This document shows, one piece after another, positions 26,202 through 35,473 of a stretch of 64,000 bases of DNA. Positions within the stretch are counted from its first letter, which is position 1; every line of letters begins with the position of its first letter. Source of the stretch: Roseihalotalea indica (lineage in GTDB: Bacteria > Bacteroidota > Bacteroidia > Cytophagales > Cyclobacteriaceae); NCBI RefSeq assembly GCF_022458895.1, contig NZ_JAINFL010000004.1, positions 186,001 through 250,000 on the forward strand. Reading direction: 5' to 3'. The translations under genes were made by a program, and so were the position numbers. The notes under the pieces are model-generated. The model ran no database searches, had not been told where the DNA came from, and saw nothing but the letters and a program-made list of their open reading frames with translations.

Positions 26202-26238
26202 AGGCAGCAACAGTGAATACTAGGCTGCCTTTTTTTCT
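26202..26238 (+). terminator. Rho-independent terminator between the GH57 gene and treY
   Basis: A 7-bp stem pairs 26202-26208 (aggcagc) with 26224-26230 (gctgcct), followed by seven Ts. It splits the plus-strand trehalose genes into treZ-GH57 and treY-malQ, with possible read-through. Confidence 0.8.
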
Positions 26239-26301
26239 ATTGCTAAGGTTTACAATCACCTATGCCATTTTTTAACTTTCTCTGCCTAAACTTTTTCAAT
26301 T

Positions 26302-29040
26302 ATGTATATTCCTTCTGCTACATACCGTTTACAATTTCATAAAGATTTTACCTTAGCCCAGGCGCGTGAACAGCTGGATTATCTCAAAACGCTAGGGATC
26401 TCCACAGTATATGCCTCTCCCTTGTTCGAGGCCCGATCCGGCAGTACCCACGGCTATGATGTGATTAACCCGGAACAGATTAACCCGGAAATTGGGACCT
26501 TAGAGGATTTTGAAGCATTAACCCAGGAGCTATCTTCCCGCCATATGGGTTGGTTGCAGGATATTGTCCCTAACCATATGGCATTCTCCACTACAAACCC
26601 CTGGATACAGGATATACTGGAACTAGGGCCCCACTCCAAGTATTTTACCCACTTCGATGTAAATTGGTGGAACAGTCATCCGGAAAATTATGGTAAGCTG
26701 ATGATGCCTATTCTGGGTGATGATCTGGCTAATGTGCTGGCTCAGGATCAGATACGCTTATCTTATGATGATCAGGGACTGGCTTTGTTGTATTACGAAC
26801 ATCGCCTTCCGCTGAAGGCTGAATCGTACCAGGCTATACTTACTCCGCACGTAGATAAAATCAATCAGCCTGAAGCATCCGCTAAGGTTACTGCTTTTCT
26901 GGCCCAACTAGATGGCTTCATGCAGACCATGCAGGAAAAGAAAGAAACTAAGCGCTGGCAGTCACTTAAAGACCAGTGGCAGGACATGGTTTTTAATACC
27001 GATGTTCGTACCTGGCTCCTCCCTATTTGTGAGGAGTACAATACCGGAAACATAGATCTAGCTAACTTATTGTCCGAACAATATTACCGGCTTACTTACT
27101 GGAAAGATACCGAGCAGGAAATTTATTACCGACGCTTCTTCACGGTTAATGACCTGATTTGCCTGAATATGCAGGAACCTCAAGTGTTTGAAGACTACCA
27201 CCGGTTCTTACGCAAGCTCATCAATAACAAACAGATACAGGGAGTGCGGGTAGACCACGTTGATGGCCTGTTTGATCCTACCCAGTACTTAGAGCAACTA
27301 AGAGCTGCCGTGGGCCCGGATACCTACATCGTGGTTGAAAAAATTCTGGAGGGGCAGGAGCAGTTACCTGATGTATGGCCTATTCAGGGTAGTAGCGGTT
27401 ACGAATTTTTGGTACAGATTAACCGCCTCTTTTCCAGCACTGTTGCCGACGAGCCGCTCACGACCGTTTACGATGAGTGGATGAGCGATGCCCACACCTA
27501 CGAAAACCTGGTGTACCAGAACAAGATGTTCATTCTGAAAAAAAGAATGCATGGTGAGCTCACCAACCTGATGGCCCTACTGGAATCGCTGGAAATTATT
27601 CCTGAAGAGAATGTAGCCTCACCGGAAGAGCTACAGGAAGCACTGGCTCATTTGCTGGTTGCCTTTCCGGTATATCGTATTTATAGTAATCAGTACCCAT
27701 TTTCTGATCGTTCGCTGGAGGTGCTGGCCGAAGCATTTGAGCGGGCAGAATCTCACGCACCCGATCTTCAGTCCAGCTTCGACACACTGCGCATTATCTT
27801 CAACGGAGTACCGGATAAAAGTGAAGAGAAGAATGAAAACACCCTTTACTTTATCCGCCGGTGCCAGCAGTTTACCGGCCCACTGGCAGCGAAAGGAATT
27901 GAAGACACTACATTCTATCAGTACAATCGCCTCATTTCCCGCAATGAAGTGGGCGACTCCCCTGACCACTTGGGGGCCACTGCCGATGAGTTTCATCAGT
28001 GGATGCAGAACCGTTCGCTGTTATCCATGAATGCCTCGGCCACTCACGATACCAAGCGAGGAGAAGATGCCCGAATGCGTATTAACCTACTGAGTGAGAT
28101 AGCCGATGAATGGGGGAAATTATGTATGGAATGGCGATTTGAACATGAGAAATTTAAAAGCAGCCATGCCGGTGGTAACTACCCCACGCAGAATGATGAA
28201 TATTTTCTGTATCAGACCCTGATTGGCACGTATCCGTTTCATATCTCGCCCATTGAGGATCAGTACAATGAACGCCTGAAAGACTACTTGTTGAAAGCCG
28301 TGCGGGAAGCCAAAACCAATACAAGCTGGTCTGAGCCGAACGAACCCTATGAGAAAGCGCTGGAGAAGTTTGCAGTGGACATATTGGGGGATGAAGCATT
28401 TATGCGTTCTTTTCAGGATTTCGCCCATAGTGTAGCCCGTAGGGCCGTTACTTACTCACTTGGGCAAACCGTACTTAAAGTAATGGCGCCCGGCATTCCT
28501 GATATATACCAGGGCACCGAGTACTGGGACCTGAGCATGGTAGACCCGGATAACCGCCGCCCGGTTGATTATGCCTCACGCAAGTATCAAATTGACCAGT
28601 TCAGTCAACTCGAAAATCAACTCACAACCGTTCGGCAGCTGACCAAAGAGTTGGATGATCCGGCCATTAAAATGTATACCCTGCATCGATCGTTACAGCT
28701 ACGGCAGCAATGGCCATCTTTGTTTGAAGAGAGCATGTATCAGCCGCTAGTAGTTACCGGAACACATGCCAGTCGGGTGCTTGCCTTCTTACGGCGCCAT
28801 CAGGATCGGTTCGTTATCACCATTATACCCCGGGAGGTCGTTGAGATATTACCGGAAGGTCAAGCTTTGCCTCTGGGTAAAATATGGGCTGATACGGCGA
28901 TTGCCATTCCTGAATTGCCGGGAGATTTATGGAAAAACCAGTTCACCGGCGAGATTTTAAATACTTCATCAGCATCTTTATCTCTTTCTGCTATCTTGCA
29001 TCATTTCCCGGTAGCAATACTAACTAACCAACTAGCATGA
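26302..29040 (+). CDS. treY: Maltooligosyltrehalose synthase
   Basis: 912 residues, GH13_26. TreY turns the reducing-end alpha-1,4 bond of a maltodextrin into the alpha-1,1 bond of trehalose. It starts with the family-typical SATYRLQFHKDFTLAQAREQLDYL and YASPLFEARSGSTHGYDV. Catalytic residues: D318 in VRVDHVDGLFDP, E346 in YIVVEKILEG, D583 in SATHDTKRGED. PGIPDIYQGTEYWDLSMVDPDNRRPVDY near the C-terminus is also diagnostic. It is longer than the classic ~720-780-residue enzymes, with extra helices at about 200-270 and 640-720. It overlaps malQ by 4 nt (ATGA), so both are made together. Confidence 0.95.
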   Translation: MYIPSATYRLQFHKDFTLAQAREQLDYLKTLGISTVYASPLFEARSGSTHGYDVINPEQINPEIGTLEDFEALTQELSSRHMGWLQDIVPNHMAFSTTNPWIQDILELGPHSKYFTHFDVNWWNSHPENYGKLMMPILGDDLANVLAQDQIRLSYDDQGLALLYYEHRLPLKAESYQAILTPHVDKINQPEASAKVTAFLAQLDGFMQTMQEKKETKRWQSLKDQWQDMVFNTDVRTWLLPICEEYNTGNIDLANLLSEQYYRLTYWKDTEQEIYYRRFFTVNDLICLNMQEPQVFEDYHRFLRKLINNKQIQGVRVDHVDGLFDPTQYLEQLRAAVGPDTYIVVEKILEGQEQLPDVWPIQGSSGYEFLVQINRLFSSTVADEPLTTVYDEWMSDAHTYENLVYQNKMFILKKRMHGELTNLMALLESLEIIPEENVASPEELQEALAHLLVAFPVYRIYSNQYPFSDRSLEVLAEAFERAESHAPDLQSSFDTLRIIFNGVPDKSEEKNENTLYFIRRCQQFTGPLAAKGIEDTTFYQYNRLISRNEVGDSPDHLGATADEFHQWMQNRSLLSMNASATHDTKRGEDARMRINLLSEIADEWGKLCMEWRFEHEKFKSSHAGGNYPTQNDEYFLYQTLIGTYPFHISPIEDQYNERLKDYLLKAVREAKTNTSWSEPNEPYEKALEKFAVDILGDEAFMRSFQDFAHSVARRAVTYSLGQTVLKVMAPGIPDIYQGTEYWDLSMVDPDNRRPVDYASRKYQIDQFSQLENQLTTVRQLTKELDDPAIKMYTLHRSLQLRQQWPSLFEESMYQPLVVTGTHASRVLAFLRRHQDRFVITIIPREVVEILPEGQALPLGKIWADTAIAIPELPGDLWKNQFTGEILNTSSASLSLSAILHHFPVAILTNQLA

Positions 29041-30644
29041 TTAAGCAACGGCGGAGCGGAGTACTGCTCCATATCACATCCTTACCTTCTAAATTTGGCA
29101 TTGGCAATCTGGGGCCTGAAGCCTATCGATTTGCTGATTTTATGCAGCGGTCCGGGCTTACCTACTGGCAGATTTTGCCTTTGAACCCGGTCGACAAGGC
29201 CAGCGGATACTCTCCTTACAGCAGTTTTTCGGCGTTTGCCGGTAATCCTCTGCTCATTAGCCCTGAATTACTGCTAAAAGACCGGATGCTCAACAAGGAA
29301 GAATTAAACAACCTACCGGATTTTGCCACCGATAAAGTTGAGTTTGAAAAAGCAGTTCCGCTTCTTAAAACATTACTGGAAGCTGCTTTTGAGCGATTTA
29401 CCCGTAGCCGGAGCAAAACCTTACGAAACTCCTACGACCAGTTCTGTATGTTTGAAGCCGACTGGCTGGACGACTTTGCCGATTTCACAGCGTTTAAGCA
29501 GCACTTTAAGAACAGTAGCTGGGACCAGTGGCCTGCTGAAATTCGCGACCGAGACGTACTGGCAATGGATGCGTTGCGGCAAAAAGTACAGCGCACCATT
29601 GATCAGACCAAGTTTGAGCAGTTTATCTTTTTCCGGCAGTGGAACATTCTAAAAGAATACTGTCAGAAAAAAGGAATCCACTTCTTCGGAGATATTCCGT
29701 TCTACGTAGGCTACGACAGTGCCGATGTATGGGCGCATCAAAGTATCTTTAAACTTAAGAAAAACAAACTGCCCAAATCAGTAGCCGGCGTTCCTCCCGA
29801 CTATTTTAGCGAAACCGGACAACTATGGGGCATGCCCATATTTGACTGGAAAAAACTGAAGAAGAAGAATTACCAGTGGTGGCTGCACCGCCTCACCCAT
29901 AACTTTGATATGTTTGACCTGATCCGCCTCGATCACTTCCGTGCTTTCTCGGCTTTCTGGGAAGTACCGGCCAGTGAGAAAACGGCCATTAACGGAACCT
30001 GGCAAAAAGGCCCACGAAAGAAGTTCTTCAAACGCCTGCAAAAGAAACACAAGCAACTCGACATTATTGCTGAAGATCTGGGGGATATTGATCAGGATGT
30101 TCATGATTTGATGAACGCATTTGACTTCCCTGGCATGAAAGTACTGCACTTTGCCGTCGGCGACGGAATGCCCAAGAGTGGCTATATCTCTCATCATCAC
30201 GAACCGAACTCAGTAGTCTATACTGGCACTCACGATAATAACACGACCAAAGGCTGGTTCAATCAATTAAAAGATGTGGACCGTAAACGCTTATCAGAAT
30301 ACCTGCAACAAAAGGTAACGGCTGATAATGTTGCCTGGTTACTTAGTAATATGGCTATGCGTTCGGTCTGTCGGCTTTGTGTAATTCCTATGCAGGATTT
30401 TCTGAACCTGGGAGAAGAGGCTATTATGAACCGTCCCTCTACCGGCACCGACAACTGGCTCTGGCGCATGGCTCCTAAATCTACCACTCCGGCACTGGCC
30501 CGTAATATCCATAAAATGAATGAGCAGTTTGACCGGTTACCGGAACCTAATGTGGTCAAGAAAAAAAAGTCATCTACTAAAGACTCGGAGCAGCCGAAGC
30601 CTAAACCCAAGAAAACAAAGGCAAAAAAAGCCAGTGCTAAGTAA
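29037..30644 (+). CDS. malQ: 4-alpha-glucanotransferase with basic C-terminal tail
   Basis: 535 residues, GH77. It moves maltodextrin segments between chains and frees glucose, so it can supply chains long enough for TreY. The start (RRSGVLLHITSLPSKFGIGN) and SGYSPYSSFSAFAGNPLLIS are family marks. Catalytic residues: D299 in LIRLDHFRAF, E346 in IIAEDLGDI, and the Asp of GTHDNNTTKGW. The last 30 or so residues are a Lys/Pro/Ser-rich tail (for example KPKPKKTKAKKASAK) beyond the normal end of the fold. It overlaps treY by 4 nt. Confidence 0.95.
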   Translation: MIKQRRSGVLLHITSLPSKFGIGNLGPEAYRFADFMQRSGLTYWQILPLNPVDKASGYSPYSSFSAFAGNPLLISPELLLKDRMLNKEELNNLPDFATDKVEFEKAVPLLKTLLEAAFERFTRSRSKTLRNSYDQFCMFEADWLDDFADFTAFKQHFKNSSWDQWPAEIRDRDVLAMDALRQKVQRTIDQTKFEQFIFFRQWNILKEYCQKKGIHFFGDIPFYVGYDSADVWAHQSIFKLKKNKLPKSVAGVPPDYFSETGQLWGMPIFDWKKLKKKNYQWWLHRLTHNFDMFDLIRLDHFRAFSAFWEVPASEKTAINGTWQKGPRKKFFKRLQKKHKQLDIIAEDLGDIDQDVHDLMNAFDFPGMKVLHFAVGDGMPKSGYISHHHEPNSVVYTGTHDNNTTKGWFNQLKDVDRKRLSEYLQQKVTADNVAWLLSNMAMRSVCRLCVIPMQDFLNLGEEAIMNRPSTGTDNWLWRMAPKSTTPALARNIHKMNEQFDRLPEPNVVKKKKSSTKDSEQPKPKPKKTKAKKASAK

Positions 30645-30717
30645 CCGTTGAGTCAACGTAAGTGCTTACTTAACACCGTAAATTTGGTTTTATCTTAACC
30701 ATAGTTCTTGATTATCA

Positions 30718-31399
<682 letters not shown>

Positions 31400-31666
31400 G
31401 ATTATACTCTTGTGTAGTTATGCATATACTTTAATTTATGAAACAAAGATCGGTTGGCTCCTACTCATACAATAACACGAACGAAACAATAGAATACGAA
31501 AATCAAACATTTACAAACCTTCATTCATTTTAGAAAAATATTCCTCTTCGGTGCCATTACCATACGAATGACATGACTTTTCTTCTTCGGGGAATATAAT
31601 TATCTTACTGTAGACATTGGTATCAGTCATTTTTGAAAATTTTTTCACCATCAAATCACCACAGAC

Positions 31667-32305
31667 ATGACTAACAAGGAATCAGCGATTGTATTAATTG
31701 AATTTCAGAATGATTTTACGACCGAAGGCGGAATCTTTCACGATGCGGTCAAAGGAGTGATGAACGAAACCAATATGCTGGCGAATACGGTGTCGCTGGT
31801 AGAACAGGCGAGAAGGGCAAACCTTCAGGTAATTCATATTCCTATCTGGTTTGCCGAAAACTACATTGAGCTGACCAACACCCCGTATGGTATTCTCAAA
31901 GGGATTGTGGATAATGGCGCTTTCAAAAAAGCATCCTGGGGTGCTCAGATTGCGGATGAGCTTACCCCGCAAGAGGGCGATATCGTCATCGAAGGAAAAC
32001 GAGGACTTTGTGGTTTTTATAGCACCAACCTGGACTTCATTCTTCGAAGCAAAGGCATTAAGAATATTGCCCTGGGCGGCTTTTTAACGAACTGCTGTGT
32101 AGAATCAACCATGCGCACAGCTTATGAAAAGGGCTTCAATGTTATTACCCTCACTGACTGTTGTGCCGGCCTTAGCATAGAAGAGCACAATAACGCCATT
32201 GAAAAAGATTTCCCCATGTTTAGCCAGCCAATGACCAGCCAGGGCTTTTTAGACATTCTGCGAGGCAAAGAAGAATTTGTACTAGAGGGTAAAGGCTACG
32301 AATAA
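31667..32305 (+). CDS. Isochorismatase-like cysteine hydrolase
   Basis: 212 residues, full length for the family. The catalytic triad is visible: D16 in VLIEFQNDFT, the Lys of VIEGKRGLCGFYST, and the Cys of GGFLTNCCVESTMRTAYEKG (with the usual preceding cis-peptide region). Members hydrolyse amides or enol-ethers (isochorismatase, nicotinamidase, N-carbamoyl hydrolases); the substrate here cannot be read. It stands alone between the reductase pseudogene and a lipoprotein gene, with a hairpin shortly downstream. Confidence 0.85.
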   Translation: MTNKESAIVLIEFQNDFTTEGGIFHDAVKGVMNETNMLANTVSLVEQARRANLQVIHIPIWFAENYIELTNTPYGILKGIVDNGAFKKASWGAQIADELTPQEGDIVIEGKRGLCGFYSTNLDFILRSKGIKNIALGGFLTNCCVESTMRTAYEKGFNVITLTDCCAGLSIEEHNNAIEKDFPMFSQPMTSQGFLDILRGKEEFVLEGKGYE

Positions 32306-32324
32306 CTCTCTCCAGCAAGTTTAC

Positions 32325-32371
32325 ACTGAAGTAGTCAGGATGCTACCTGCTTATATCCTGATTACTTCAGT
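32325..32371 (+). terminator. Long hairpin after the hydrolase gene, possible terminator
   Basis: 17-nt arms with one mismatch: 32325-32341 (actgaagtagtcaggat) and 32355-32371 (atcctgattacttcagt). No T-run follows on either strand, so it may act as a 3'-end stabiliser instead. The rest of the 309-nt gap up to 32615 shows nothing identifiable. Confidence 0.5.
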
Positions 32372-32614
32372 AAAGTATATACGCCTTAGCTTTTCTAACA
32401 AATTTTAAATTAATACTTACGATTTTCAAACAATCCGAAGATGATCAAACCTCTTGCCAGATTGGTGGTGTCGTGAATAAGCGTATTCATGAATGAGATA
32501 AGTTAGTTTTCGGCATTTTGTACCTTGGGTTGAATAAAAAATTAAATCCCTTAGAGATAAAAAACTCATTATCAAATACTTACAACCCGCTACTAAAACT
32601 TTCTATTGATAGCT

Positions 32615-33040
32615 TTACATCGCTTGCTGATCATCCGAGATAACTTTATGGAGCTCAACTTTTAGGTGATGTGATTGATTTAGTGCTGTACCTCTCCAGA
32701 TCATCCATTCGGGAGAAAGTGTTAGCTCCCACTCCTGAGTATGGGGTCGGGAAATTACCCGTCCGTTTAAATCTCTAATTTCGGGCTGCGACATTTGCAG
32801 TCGGTCTCCCTTGATGCGCCAGGAACCTTCAATGCCCGGAGTAAGCTCATCGCCTTGCTGGAAAGCTCCCCGATTGGTAAAGCGAAACTCCCGGTTATCC
32901 AGCACGAGTTCTAGCGGTACCCGTTCACCGCTCGCCTCAATCTTCACTACCTCCCAGTCGCCAATTAGATGGCCGTATTTTTCCTGAGACTGGCAGGCCA
33001 GTAAGGCTATCAACAGAAAATAGATTATATGTTTACTCAT
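32615..33040 (-). CDS. Lipocalin-like lipoprotein
   Basis: The ATG at 33040 gives 141 residues; an open frame to 33160 exists but lacks a signal sequence there. The N-terminus MSKHIIYFLLIALLACQSQ has a lipobox with Cys at 16. The mature part (LIGDWEVVKIEASGERVP, then EFRFTNRGAFQQ, GSWRIKGDRLQMSQP, EWELTLSPEWMIWRG) is a small antiparallel beta barrel like the DUF5004/lipocalin-like proteins common in Bacteroidota. The ligand is unknown. It follows the ExbB-like gene by 88 nt on the same strand. Confidence 0.65.
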   Translation of the reverse strand: MSKHIIYFLLIALLACQSQEKYGHLIGDWEVVKIEASGERVPLELVLDNREFRFTNRGAFQQGDELTPGIEGSWRIKGDRLQMSQPEIRDLNGRVISRPHTQEWELTLSPEWMIWRGTALNQSHHLKVELHKVISDDQQAM

Positions 33041-33128
33041 AGCGTAACATGTTTGTAGGATTGCACAGGTGGCCTTTAGCCTATGAAAGGAATAAAAGTT
33101 AGACTCAAAAGCTACGTAATATAGCGAA

Positions 33129-33971
33129 CTATAAAGCAGCTGAAGTTGTCCGGTAATCAACTAAAACATCCACAAAAGCGATAGACGCTCGCTCCATGTC
33201 ATTGACCAGCCGGTCAATTTTAGCGACACAATAGTTATAAAACAGTTGAAGAATAATCGCCACAATCAGCCCGGCTACGGTTGTCAATAGTGCTGTTTTA
33301 ATACCGCTGGCCACCAGAGTGGGTGAAATATCACCAGCAGCCTCAATGGCATCAAAAGCATTGATCATCCCGATGACCGTACCCATAAACCCCAGCATGG
33401 GGGCAATAGAGATAAAGAGCGAAATCCAAACCAGCCCCCGCTCCAGTTTACCCATTTCTACCGAACCATAGGAGAGAATGGCTTTCTCAACCATCTCCAT
33501 ACCGTCATCCCATTTGGTAAGACTCTGCTGAAAAATTGTTGCAACCGGATTACGCCTGGAATTCAGAGTACCCAGTGCCTGCTCTACCCCACCTTCCTGA
33601 AGGTCGGCTCGTAATTTTTTCAGGGTATGGTCTACATTAGATGTAGCCAGATTCAGGTGGATAATTCGTTCTATGGAAATAATCAGCCCGATAATAAGGC
33701 AAAGCAGTACGGGGCTCATAAAGCGCCAGTCGCCATTGACAAACTGTTGCCGGATTATCTGATGTAAATCCTGATTAGCGTTGGTTTCTTCCTCCGGTGG
33801 CACTTCTTTGGGAACTTTTGCATTCGCCGCGTTCACAGTAGTGAGACTATCCTGCACGGAGGCCGAGTTCGGCACCGCAGTACTTTCCTGGCCTTTGGCT
33901 GAGGATGAGAGAAAGATGACCAAGAAGAATACACGAGAAACTTTGGTGAAAAAATTTAGCCGTTGATTCAT
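33129..33971 (-). CDS. MotA/TolQ/ExbB-family proton channel subunit (orphan)
   Basis: The ATG at 33971 gives 280 residues; an open frame to 34016 adds 15 unlikely residues. A signal-like N-terminus (VFFLVIFLSSSAKGQ) and a Ser/Thr/Pro/Glu-rich periplasmic linker (to about 75) precede the channel part. Membrane spans are near 83-103 (FMSPVLLCLIIGLIISIERI), 180-205 (VWISLFISIAPMLGFMGTVI) and 225-250 (LLTTVAGLIVAIILQLFYNY). GFMGTVIGMINAFDAI is the signature of the family. Such proteins use proton flow to energise TonB or Tol, together with an ExbD/TolR partner, but no partner is encoded nearby. Confidence 0.88.
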   Translation of the reverse strand: MNQRLNFFTKVSRVFFLVIFLSSSAKGQESTAVPNSASVQDSLTTVNAANAKVPKEVPPEEETNANQDLHQIIRQQFVNGDWRFMSPVLLCLIIGLIISIERIIHLNLATSNVDHTLKKLRADLQEGGVEQALGTLNSRRNPVATIFQQSLTKWDDGMEMVEKAILSYGSVEMGKLERGLVWISLFISIAPMLGFMGTVIGMINAFDAIEAAGDISPTLVASGIKTALLTTVAGLIVAIILQLFYNYCVAKIDRLVNDMERASIAFVDVLVDYRTTSAAL

Positions 33972-34025
33972 GTCCTTTTTTTTGCCAAGTAAGGACATCA
34001 AGACGGTTATAGGCAATTTCTGCTC

Positions 34026-34091
34026 ATAGACAACCGCTCAACGAGGCAGTTATTATTCTTGAAACAGTCAATAGACAACGGCTCAACAAGG
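34026..34091. repeat. Two direct repeats upstream of the ExbB-like gene
   Basis: 34026-34046 (atagacaaccgctcaacgagg) and 34071-34091 (atagacaacggctcaacaagg) agree at 19 of 21 bases and start 45 nt apart. They lie between the regulator stop (34099) and the exbB start (33971), in the likely promoter of exbB. Too few units for CRISPR. A double operator or a local duplication are the plain readings. Confidence 0.7.
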
Positions 34092-34098
34092 GGTAGAA

Positions 34099-34725
34099 TC
34101 AAGCAATTTGGTTAAGATAGATAATCAGATTAACATCTTTAGGCAAATCCACTTTCTTCCGTAACCGGTAACGAGCCGTATTCACACTACCCGGCGTGAT
34201 ATTCAATTCTTCGGCAATTTCCTTTGAGCTAAGATTTTGCCGAAGTAAAGAGCACAGTTTCAAGTCGTGCGGGGTGAGATTGGGATGGGTAAGTAACAGC
34301 TGTCGCGAAAATTGATCTTCCGAACGATCCGCTTCTCCTTCCCGACCCATTACGGCTGCATCTTTGCGGTCTTTAAACCACTGCACACGGCGATTGATGC
34401 GGTGAAGCACGGCTCGGTTACGATAAACCGTGATTACGAAAGGGACTGTGATAAAAGCTAGTCCGATGCCTGCCTGCAAAAAGATAATCAGATTGACATA
34501 AGTGCGGTTTTTTGAATCTTTAATGACCGAATCGTGCGTATGAGATAGTAAGGTAGCCATCTCTTCATCATTCATGGCCATAGAAGCGCTCTTATAAAAA
34601 CAAATGATGATACAGAAACAGACAATACCTACCAGAAACAAAGGCTTTATCTGAGTAGCTTTTAATGTATAGGTCGTTTGTCTCATAGCCAGGCTATTGT
34701 GTCTTCTACTAAGATAGCGATCCAT
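34099..34725 (-). CDS. Membrane-anchored LuxR-type helix-turn-helix regulator
   Basis: 208 residues; a second start at 34686 is possible. Two hydrophobic spans flank a short periplasmic loop: about 28-47 (PLFLVGIVCFCIIICFYKS) and about 78-98 (LIIFLQAGIGLAFITVPFVI). The cytoplasmic C-terminus has a GerE/LuxR helix-turn-helix: LTPHDLKLCSLLRQNLSSKE, then ELNITPGSVNTARYRLRKKV. This C-terminal form is typical of the Bacteroidota TPR/7TM-LuxR regulators, but here the long sensory part is missing. It may sense a membrane or periplasmic signal. No cognate kinase is next to it; the direct repeats lie just past its stop. Confidence 0.75.
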   Translation of the reverse strand: MDRYLSRRHNSLAMRQTTYTLKATQIKPLFLVGIVCFCIIICFYKSASMAMNDEEMATLLSHTHDSVIKDSKNRTYVNLIIFLQAGIGLAFITVPFVITVYRNRAVLHRINRRVQWFKDRKDAAVMGREGEADRSEDQFSRQLLLTHPNLTPHDLKLCSLLRQNLSSKEIAEELNITPGSVNTARYRLRKKVDLPKDVNLIIYLNQIA

Positions 34726-34817
34726 ATGACAAATTATTTCGCTACCGGAATTTATTTTCCTTACCTAGTTGCCAAAAGTAGAGCCTCTGATGTGTCCTCT
34801 TAGCTACCACTTACATG

Positions 34818-34862
34818 AAAAAAGGTCAGCAATAATATCTGATGACATTATCCTGACCTTTT
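34818..34862 (-). terminator. Rho-independent terminator after ppa
   Basis: A 10-bp stem pairs 34820-34829 (aaaaggtcag) with 34853-34862 (ctgacctttt). On the minus strand it is followed by further Ts (34818-34823 complement). It lies 24 nt past the ppa stop. Confidence 0.85.
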
Positions 34863-34885
34863 CTAATAATACTTCTAAAAGTCCG

Positions 34886-35392
34886 TTATGCTGGATTCTC
34901 TTCCCGAAAACGTCGCTTGGATTCTTTGTAGACTTCTATCGCTGCTTCTCTATCTTCCCAGCCATCGATACCCACTTTTTTCTTCTCCAGGTCTTTATAC
35001 ACCTGAAAAAAATGTTCAATTTCCTTTTTTAAGTGAGGATTGATCTCATCCAGGGTATTAACCTTATTCCAGATAGGGTCGCTAATGGGTACGCATAGAA
35101 TCTTGGCATCGGGGCCTTTCTCGTCGCGCATTCGGAACAGGCCAATGGGTTTCACCTCAATCAGACAGCCGGGAAAAGTAGGTTCAGAAACCAGTACCAG
35201 GGCATCCAGCGGGTCACCGTCACCGGCCAGGCTTTCCGGGATAAACCCATAGTCACTGGGGTAAAACATGGAGGAGAAAATCATCCGGTCGTAACGGATC
35301 ATTTTTTTCACCGGGTCATATTCATATTTATTGCGGCTTCCTTTCGGAATCTCTACAATAACGTCAAAGGTAAATTCTTCAGGGTTTTCCAT
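34886..35392 (-). CDS. ppa: Inorganic pyrophosphatase (family I)
   Basis: 168 residues, standard for soluble bacterial family I enzymes. It hydrolyses pyrophosphate to phosphate in the cytoplasm. Metal-binding Asp residues are visible in the signature DGDPLDALVLVSEPTFPGC, and the substrate-binding parts VEIPKGSRNKYEYDP, DRMIFSSMFYPSDYGFIP and GLFRMRDEKGPDAKI are all present. It is a single-gene unit, divergent from menC, and has a terminator. Confidence 0.95.
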   Translation of the reverse strand: MENPEEFTFDVIVEIPKGSRNKYEYDPVKKMIRYDRMIFSSMFYPSDYGFIPESLAGDGDPLDALVLVSEPTFPGCLIEVKPIGLFRMRDEKGPDAKILCVPISDPIWNKVNTLDEINPHLKKEIEHFFQVYKDLEKKKVGIDGWEDREAAIEVYKESKRRFREENPA

Positions 35393-35473
35393 AAGAAAAA
35401 AAGTAAAAAATTAGAGGATCATAATCGAATGCTGTAAGTTATCACCATCGGAACGAAATACGAAAATATTCAT

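Noticed and set aside
33041..33160. Longer start for the lipocalin-like gene overlapping the ExbB-like gene
   Set aside because: The lipoprotein signal begins at 33040; upstream residues do not look coding and would hide it.
34026..34091. Start of a CRISPR array
   Set aside because: Only two units, with no further repeats, no leader and no cas gene.
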